DNA from: Thermoplasmata archaeon
Lineage (GTDB): Archaea; Thermoplasmatota; Thermoplasmata; Thermoplasmatales; Thermoplasmataceae
Reading direction: 5' to 3'
DNA: 5,352 nucleotides
NCBI GenBank assembly: GCA_021827885.1
Contig: JAKAUD010000027.1
Coordinates: 1 to 5,352, forward strand
Made by a program: the position numbers and the translations under genes
Shown here: positions 1 to 4,512 of the stretch, in pieces
How positions within the stretch are numbered: position 1 is the first letter of the stretch
Layout of the letters: each line of letters begins with the position of its first letter
The notes under the pieces: generated by a model
Seen by the model: only the letters and a program-made list of their open reading frames with translations
What the model was told of the DNA's origin: nothing
Database searches by the model: none

Positions 1-93
1 TTTCAGTGTAAATCCCATTATTGGATAATTAAGAATAAGGTCGTCTGGGTTAAGGTAAAGAACCGAATCGAAAGGAATAGGAAGGAAATTTAG
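1..93 (+). CDS. Possible C-terminal tail of an upstream gene (weak)
   Basis: Frame 1 is open from the window edge to a TAG at 91-93 and would encode 30 residues with a very basic end (KVKNRIERNRKEI). Many codons in it are of the RNY type (aag, aat, gtc, gtt, aac), which is mildly coding-like. I recognise no family. The codon-aligned frame on the opposite strand also reads plausibly (see the minus-strand entry over 1-333), so at most one of the two is real, and this may be noncoding. The frame stays fairly peptide-like after the TAG up to a TGA at 193-195, so a decayed gene is another possibility. The true start lies outside the window. Confidence 0.2.
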   Translation, partial: FQCKSHYWIIKNKVVWVKVKNRIERNRKEI

Positions 94-133
94 AGACAGG
101 GCAACATTCAGTTCGTTTTCACCCAACATCAGC

Positions 134-156
134 GTTCAGAATATAATAATCTGAAC
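134..156. promoter_or_regulatory. Inverted repeat around an AT-rich core; possible operator
   Basis: GTTCAGA (134-140) and TCTGAAC (150-156) form a perfect 7-bp inverted repeat around the 9-base core ATATAATAA. Two-fold symmetric half-sites about 16 bp apart centre to centre, with a TATA-like core, suit a dimeric regulator blocking a core promoter. The site sits five bases upstream of a possible minus-strand ATG at 129-127. It could equally be an RNA hairpin. No regulator gene is visible in the window to support either reading. Confidence 0.3.
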
Positions 157-239
157 TCACCTAACCCTTGTTGGCTGTATTTCGTTCACTCCTGAATCAA
201 TATTGAGTGAGGAGAATAATCCTATTTTTTGTAAATCTA

Positions 240-421
240 CCGAAAAGAGGACTGGAATGTATAGGATGGAAACGTCATTTTGATGAGTGCAGAGATTCCC
301 TTCCCTTAAATGGCCAGTTTGCGTTCTGAGCGCCTATACGCGTATGGGGCAAAGGGGAACCGGTAGACAGTCATTCCAGCCCACGGGATGTTTCAAACAT
401 CTGGAGGGTATGTCTATGTGA
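240..421. other. Noncoding stretch with nested inverted repeats
   Basis: No convincing gene lies between the left-edge fragments and the gene at 547. Several complementary segments are visible here. CTGGAATG (252-259) pairs with CATTCCAG (372-379). TATAGG (260-265), directly following, pairs with CCTATA (333-338). CCTATA can alternatively form a local hairpin with TATGGG (343-348) around a CGCG loop, which contains the palindrome ATACGCGTAT (336-345). GATGTTT C AAACATC (387-401) is a further inverted repeat. It is followed by a purine-rich GGAGGG (403-408) and, seven bases on, an ATG that is immediately followed by TGA (416-421). This could be a structured RNA, a leader, or the stump of an old mobile-element end. 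I recognise no known RNA family. Confidence 0.3.
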
Positions 422-503
422 GTAAAAGCCGGACTGAACATTTACATACGAGTCTCAAAGTGTCATGAACAAATCAAAAACAATACAGATTCTGTAAAAC
501 TGG

Positions 504-546
504 TTGACAATTCAAAATCATCTTTTACATTTAGAAGAGAATATAT
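504..546 (+). promoter_or_regulatory. Upstream region of the ATPase gene; weak promoter candidates
   Basis: A perfect TTGACA lies at 504-509. The best bacterial -10 match after it is TACATT (526-531, spacing 16), which is poor. In an archaeal reading, the AT-rich stretch TTCAAAAT (511-518) would be the only TATA-like candidate, also poor. Just before the start codon there is only a weak purine run (AGAAGAGA, 533-540), not a good Shine-Dalgarno site. An in-frame TAG at 532-534 rules out a start further upstream. The promoter is therefore not resolved from sequence. Confidence 0.2.
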
Positions 547-3141
547 ATGCTCTTGGCAATTTACTTATGCGTGCCATCAGAGATCTACAAAAAGGAAAAA
601 ATTGAAGCAATAAAAGAGGCTATTCTCAAAGACAGAAATAGCAGATTGTGGAAAGATTTTACTAACTCGCTTAAGCTTATTACTCAAGTCGTTTTCACCA
701 AATCGTCTGGATTTATACTGGAATTTATACAAAATGCGGAGGATGCAGGTGGTACGCAAGGTCATTCTGGAATATTCAAAATTTCTTTTGGCACAAATTC
801 GATACGTATAACTCATAATGGCCGCCCCTTTGATGAGAAGGACGTTGAATCGATATGTGGAATAAGGTCGACAAAGAAGCCAGAGACGGGGGCTTTAGGT
901 TATCTCGGAATCGGATTCAAGTCTGTTTTTAAGGTCACAGATGCACCTGAAATATATTCCAATGGTTATTCATTCAAGTTCGACAAAAATTATTCGGATT
1001 GGGGAGAAATCGAAGACTTTCCATGGGGTATAACTCCCATCTGGATTGACAATCCTCCACAAGATTTGGATGAGGAAATGACAACGTTCGTTATTCCTGT
1101 CAAAAGTACCGCAGATTTACCACTGGTAAAGTCAGAAGTAAACAATTTGTCCCCTGAGATATTCCTATACCTGAAATGGATTAAGGAAATAATAATTTCA
1201 GATGAAGAAACCAAATCCGAGAAAGTTCTAAGAAACCTTGGGGAATCAGAAGGAGTATTTAAATTTAGAGACGACAAGAAGGAAAATTCCTACTTTGTCC
1301 TTAGAAAAGAAGTCGAAGTTCCTCCAGAAGTGGGCAAAGATCCCCTGACGTTAGAATTTAGACGCAATGTAAAAAGAAGGGAAATCTCCACTGCATTTTT
1401 TGTCGATTCAAAAGGTAATTTGTGTGAAGCACCAGCTGCTTCCTATATGGGTGGGTTATATTCATTTGTACCTATGGGGGAGGTTTCTAGTGGCTCTAAA
1501 TTTTTGATTCAGGCAGACTTCTTAGTGCAGCCAGGGAGAGATGCCCTTAATTATGAAGCAAAATGGAATCAGTGGTTGATTACAGAGATAGCAAATTTAT
1601 CCTGGGAGGCAGTTACTTACTTTAAGAGTCACGAGAAATGGAAATACCAGTTCTATAGGATTTTTCAATTTCAGCACAACGAAAAGACAGATGCATATGA
1701 AAAATTGTTTAAACCATTCTTAATTGAAAGGCTAGAGAAGAAACTAGCTGGAGATAGATGCATCATTACTAGAGACAATGAGTGGGAAATACCTACGAAT
1801 ATTTACACAACTGATGAAAGCATCAAAGCCTTGGACGCACTTTCGATCTTAGGATTATGTGAAAAAGGAAAAGAAGCTGAATTTTTAACTGGAAAAGTTG
1901 GGGCAAAACTGCTAAATCCTTCATCTATCGAATGGCTTGATCTTGAACTTTACAAGATGGTAAATGGTGGTCATCCCGTCGATTTAAGGTACCAGTCTCT
2001 TAAAACACTTAGCAAGGGGCTATTTAAAAGAACAAATCGACTTGACCTTTTGAGCGATGATGACAGGCTGAAACAGTTGCGGTCATCTTCTACTAAATAT
2101 ACCATTTTCGAAAGTCTGTACACCTGGCTCAGAGAATATCCCTTATTTGAGTACAGTTTCTATTATTCTTGGAACCCCAAGCGTGTACAATATCATCAAT
2201 ACGGATTCATTCCAGATAGATCTGGCCAGCTCAAAAAGGGCGGAGATTTGTATTACATGGGCCCTGAACTTACAAAACTGGATGAAAACACGCTCCATTC
2301 GATTGAAACAAAATACACTCTTATAGACCAAGGCATCTTTAAGTCCCTAGATGAAGAAAAGGTAACCCAATTGTTGAACTTTCTCAAAGGGTTTTCGGGG
2401 TTGCAGACCATAGACCTTAAGAAAGTGTACTTGGAACTAATACTTCCAAAGATAAAGGTCGACATGAATCCTCCTCAGTCAAAAGATGAGTTACTGAATA
2501 TTACGGTATCTGCATCTGAAGTACTGCAAGACGAACCGAACAAAGTACCAAGATTATGGGTACTTTGTAAAGATGGAGAGTTCAGACATTCTGATGAGGT
2601 CATCTTTTCAAAGGATTACAATATGCAACCTGGGTGGGAATCGAATTCCGAATACCTTCCAACCCTGCATTTTTTAAGTCCAGGTTATCTCGAAAAGATA
2701 GGAAATGAGTCATATCGGGAAAGATTAATTGAATTTCTAAGAGCTTCTGGAGTTCGGGACAGCCCAATGGGAGGCGTAGAAGAATTCGCAATAAATTATG
2801 TCAAAAATTACCTTGAAATGAACAAATCTAGCTTCGGGATATTAAATGTTCAAGATGACCATTTGAGAAACTTCGGCTACGATCTCGACATTATTAAAGA
2901 ACGAGGTCCTCCTGTCAAAGTAGAGGTTAAGGGCTTGTCCTCAGACTCAGATATAACGTTGACAGAAAATGAAACCGAGTCTGCCGATATACATAAGGAT
3001 AATTATTACGTGATAGTGGTTAGCAATATACCTAGTGCCCCTGAAATTCACTCATTAAAGAATCCGTCGTACAAGGGTAAAAAGAAAACGATTATATTAC
3101 CCATAGAACTGTGGAGGGCACAGCCAGAAAATTTATACTGA
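547..3141 (+). CDS. Sacsin/NO VEIN-type GHKL ATPase with C-terminal DUF3883 nuclease-like domain
   Basis: An 864-residue protein with two recognisable ends. Residues about 40-340 form a sacsin/NOV-type GHKL (Hsp90-like) ATPase domain. The N-box is FILEFIQNAEDA, with E59, N63 and D66 placed for Mg-ATP. The second motif is HNGRPF (90-95), followed by IRSTKK (107-111). The glycine-rich lid is GYLGIGFKSVF (118-128). QADF and R331 (322-331) match the usual end of this domain. The middle, about 350-730, is not recognised. The C-terminus, about 744-864, looks like DUF3883 (NO VEIN C-terminal), a PD-(D/E)XK-like fold with GYDLD (777-781) and VEVKG (792-796), so D779 or D781 with E793 and K795 are candidate catalytic residues. 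The same two domains occur at the ends of the plant protein NO VEIN. From memory, prokaryotic relatives often lie in defence islands. ATP-gated DNA or RNA cleavage is inference. The first residues (MLLAIYLCVP) are atypical, and a GTG at 571-573 is an alternative start. No signal peptide or membrane segment is evident. The frame is intact and ends in TGA. Confidence 0.88.
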   Translation: MLLAIYLCVPSEIYKKEKIEAIKEAILKDRNSRLWKDFTNSLKLITQVVFTKSSGFILEFIQNAEDAGGTQGHSGIFKISFGTNSIRITHNGRPFDEKDVESICGIRSTKKPETGALGYLGIGFKSVFKVTDAPEIYSNGYSFKFDKNYSDWGEIEDFPWGITPIWIDNPPQDLDEEMTTFVIPVKSTADLPLVKSEVNNLSPEIFLYLKWIKEIIISDEETKSEKVLRNLGESEGVFKFRDDKKENSYFVLRKEVEVPPEVGKDPLTLEFRRNVKRREISTAFFVDSKGNLCEAPAASYMGGLYSFVPMGEVSSGSKFLIQADFLVQPGRDALNYEAKWNQWLITEIANLSWEAVTYFKSHEKWKYQFYRIFQFQHNEKTDAYEKLFKPFLIERLEKKLAGDRCIITRDNEWEIPTNIYTTDESIKALDALSILGLCEKGKEAEFLTGKVGAKLLNPSSIEWLDLELYKMVNGGHPVDLRYQSLKTLSKGLFKRTNRLDLLSDDDRLKQLRSSSTKYTIFESLYTWLREYPLFEYSFYYSWNPKRVQYHQYGFIPDRSGQLKKGGDLYYMGPELTKLDENTLHSIETKYTLIDQGIFKSLDEEKVTQLLNFLKGFSGLQTIDLKKVYLELILPKIKVDMNPPQSKDELLNITVSASEVLQDEPNKVPRLWVLCKDGEFRHSDEVIFSKDYNMQPGWESNSEYLPTLHFLSPGYLEKIGNESYRERLIEFLRASGVRDSPMGGVEEFAINYVKNYLEMNKSSFGILNVQDDHLRNFGYDLDIIKERGPPVKVEVKGLSSDSDITLTENETESADIHKDNYYVIVVSNIPSAPEIHSLKNPSYKGKKKTIILPIELWRAQPENLY

Positions 3142-3308
3142 CTTATTAGGTCTGCAATAACGTAATGAAACAAATGGAATCCAAGAGCCTGTCCTTTTTA
3201 AATAAAATTCACATCAAATATATTGATAGAAATTGCATTGTTCAATCTTACCTCATGAAAGTAAAAACCGATGCTGTTATGACTTCTTTCCCTCTTTCTT
3301 CAATCTTT
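3142..3308. other. Spacer between convergent genes
   Basis: This stretch separates the stop of the ATPase gene from the end of the decayed minus-strand nuclease frame. No stem-loop terminator was found. A T-run on the plus strand (3195-3199) followed by AT-rich DNA could serve as an archaeal-style T-tract terminator for the ATPase gene, but this is weak. A plus-strand open frame begins here and runs to 3434. It lies antisense to the nuclease remnant over much of its length and has no ribosome binding site, so I do not call it a gene. Confidence 0.3.
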
Positions 3309-3650
3309 TCACATGAAACCCCTATGGAGAGTTTCACCTGTCTTTACGGAAACAAACCATACTATGCCTTAGACAACATAACAGAGGACAGCAATCGCAT
3401 TTTTCTTTTCTACCATTCTAATGAGTGGTCTTAATTCACTTAAAGACCTACTAAAATCTATTTCAATTTTTCTAGCGTATTTTACTTGAATGTATTAGTG
3501 TCTCCCGCCAGTCGATGCTACAATATCAACAGGACCCCTTTCGCCTTCATAGAAAATTTTAAGACTGTGCCGCTCAAGCCAACTTACGGCAGCTTTTTCC
3601 TTGTTTTATCCTGTGGCTGTATTCTTGGGTTGCTCACTCATAATTTTCAT
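3309..3650 (-). pseudogene. Decayed small PD-(D/E)XK nuclease gene (three in-frame TAA)
   Basis: Read on the minus strand from ATG 3650-3648, one frame gives 113 codons to TGA 3311-3309, interrupted by TAA at 3608-3606, 3497-3495 and 3371-3369. The segments join without a frame change. They include AAVSWLERHSLKIFYEGERG, then PVDIVASTGG, then YIQVKYARKIEIDF, then IAVLCYV and IVWFVSVKTGE. The layout of helix, WLE, strand, DIVA, strand, QVK is that of small PD-(D/E)XK endonucleases (Hjc/Mrr-like and PDDEXK_5-type proteins), in which Q often replaces E in the ExK motif. D42, Q55 and K57 would be the active-site residues. Three stop codons make it nonfunctional under the standard code. A second ATG at 3641-3639 is an alternative start, with AAGGAG 11 bases upstream. 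Its start overlaps the stop of the upstream pseudogene (ATGA, 3650-3647), so the two were translationally coupled. Plus-strand open frames over this region are its shadows. Confidence 0.7.
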
Positions 3651-4311
3651 TTCTCCTTATTCTTTTCTTCCAAGATTTTTTCAACCAGTGGTCTCATTTC
3701 ATCATTTATATATTGGTCCTTGAAACCGTTTGGGTATATTATTCGAGATGATCGAAATTCAGAAAGAATGTCTCGCCGACCCTAGCCACTGAACCCCTTT
3801 CCCTTTACAAGGCGCAAAACGGGATTGTGATTCTCGTAATTTCTTCAATTTCGGAAATAACTCTCTCCATCTCTTCCGTAATGGAGGACGAATCGACCTT
3901 ACTCCTCTTAAGTTCTTTGAGTGAAGCCGCAATATCCCTTATACCAGTAGCCATAACGAGGTCTATCTTGCCCTTCTGGTTCCAGTCAACACTCTTCACT
4001 TGATAGATGCTGTTGTTTTCTATCCTCTCTATCTACTCCAAGGATAGCTTCCTCATAGGGTTGCGATGCGTTACGCCTTTGAGGCCGGACTAGAGCTCAA
4101 TCAAACTCGAGGGGACAGGGAAGACTCGTTGCTTTCATATATAGTTATGAAGAAGAATAAGTCTTGAATCTTCAGGGTTTGATTCACCGTTCTTGGAATG
4201 TTTAACAAAATTTTCAATAAACGGTTTTAACAGGTTACCAATTGCTTTCTCTCAATTTTCGGTTAATACTTTTTTGGGATCAAGAATTCCTTCTTACTCC
4301 ATAGACGTCAT
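3647..4311 (-). pseudogene. Decayed gene of unknown family, upstream partner of the nuclease remnant
   Basis: On the minus strand a single frame runs from about ATG 4311-4309 to TAA 3807-3805, with in-frame stops TAA 4296-4294, TGA 4254-4252, TGA 4137-4135, TAG 4092-4090 and TAG 4035-4033. The pieces read as real protein: GILDPKKVLTEN, then EKAIGNLLKPFIENFVKHSK, then MRKLSLE, then IERIENNSIYQVKSVDWNQK, then DIAASLKELKRSKVD and TEEMERVISEIEEITRI. After a one-base-type frame change near 3805-3830 and a further TAG at 3784-3782, coding character resumes (GRRDILSEFRSSRI, then YPNGFKDQYINDEMRPLVEK) to TGA 3649-3647. The longest intact piece is 64 codons from GTG 3999-3997. It is rich in Lys/Glu with a probable helical or coiled-coil stretch. 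I recognise no family and assign no function. The ATGA overlap with the nuclease frame indicates a former operon. Its 5' end lies next to the IS110 element, so the true start may have been displaced. Confidence 0.6.
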
Positions 4312-4328
4312 GAAAAAGGATATCTGAC

Positions 4329-4490
4329 CACTCTGTTATGACGATAACGGAGTGAGGGTCGGAGAGATAGCCGGTGAACAACTTGACCCTAGAGGTCGAC
4401 GCATAGACTGGCTATCCTTCGCCTCGACGCAATACCCTGCAATAAGGGTGGATAGGAGATTGTCGAGACTTCTCCGACTCGATACCCTCA
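4329..4490 (+). ncRNA. Putative bridge RNA of the IS110 element
   Basis: IS110 elements encode a bridge RNA that guides the recombinase to target and donor DNA through internal-loop guides. Paired segments seen here by eye are as follows. The 5' stem-loop is 4329-4339 with 4344-4354, 11 bp with one G-U and a GACG loop. A closing helix pairs AGGGT-CGGAGA (4355-4365) with TCTCCG (4471-4476) and ACCCT (4484-4488), with 4477-4483 bulged. The first loop has outer stem GATAGCC/GGCTATC (4366-4372 with 4410-4416), a symmetric 10+10 internal loop (4373-4382 and 4400-4409), and apical hairpin TTGACC/GGTCGA (4383-4388 with 4394-4399). The second loop has outer stem CTCGAC/GTCGAG (4423-4428 with 4462-4467), internal loop 4429-4433 and 4450-4461, and apical hairpin ACCCT/AGGGT (4434-4438 with 4445-4449). 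By position these correspond to the target-binding and donor-binding loops. The ends of the RNA and the exact guides are inferred. Confidence 0.65.
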
Positions 4491-4492
4491 CA

Positions 4493-4508
4493 ACCACCTG
4501 GAGGTGGT
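4493..4508 (+). promoter_or_regulatory. Hairpin covering the transposase ribosome binding site
   Basis: ACCACC (4493-4498) and GGTGGT (4503-4508) form a 6-bp stem with a TGGA loop. The near-perfect Shine-Dalgarno site GGAGGTG (4500-4506) lies in the loop and 3' arm, six bases before the ATG at 4513. Folding would hide the ribosome binding site, so translation of the transposase from readthrough transcripts could be held low. The hairpin begins just after the predicted bridge RNA closing helix, so it might also mark the 3' end of that RNA. A regulatory role is inference. The Shine-Dalgarno match itself is clear and fixes the start codon. Confidence 0.55.
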
Positions 4509-4512
4509 ATAT

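Larger units (their letters stand above)
1..333 (-). pseudogene. Possible eroded reading frame running off the left edge
   Basis: On the minus strand one frame is open from 333 down to 160 (58 codons, preceded by a TAG at 336-334). It is broken by TGA at 159-157 and TGA at 138-136, then opens again from an ATG at 129-127 to the window edge (43 codons, starting MLGENELNVALSLNF). The peptide is hydrophobic and proline/asparagine-rich, and no motif is recognised. The pattern of a continuing frame with nonsense codons resembles the better-supported decayed operon at 3309-4311. However, codon first-position purine bias is weak and the opposite strand competes, so this could be chance. If only the 129-to-1 part is real, it would be the 5' end of a leftward gene with no Shine-Dalgarno site. 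Confidence 0.22.

Noticed and set aside
186..230. Rho-independent terminator from TCACTC/GAGTGA (186-191 with 205-210) and T6 at 225-230
   Set aside because: The loop is 13 bases, the stem only 6 bp, and the T-run lies 14 bases beyond the stem, so the geometry is wrong.
281..329. Possible box C/D guide RNA (TGATGA at 281-286, CTGA at 326-329)
   Set aside because: The base before the C box is T rather than a purine, there are no C'/D' boxes between, and no terminal stem brings the boxes together.
577..2791. Minus-strand open frames inside the ATPase gene
   Set aside because: They are shadows of the 864-codon gene, which has family motifs at both ends.
3165..3434. Plus-strand open frame of 89 codons after the ATPase gene
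   Set aside because: It lies antisense to the C-terminal half of the nuclease remnant over much of its length, has no ribosome binding site, and its product is unremarkable. The minus-strand reading carries recognisable nuclease motifs.
3486..3785. Plus-strand open frame of 99 codons with hydrophobic character
   Set aside because: It starts at TTG without a ribosome binding site and is antisense to the ends of both decayed minus-strand genes. The hydrophobicity follows from Lys/Glu-rich codons read backwards.
4084..4091. GCCGGACT shared with 428-435
   Set aside because: An eight-base match is expected many times by chance in a window of this size, and the flanks do not extend it.
3309..4311. 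Stop codon reassignment (a recoded operon) instead of decay
   Set aside because: TAA, TAG and TGA all appear in frame, a frame change is also needed, and the neighbouring long gene uses the standard code without internal stops.
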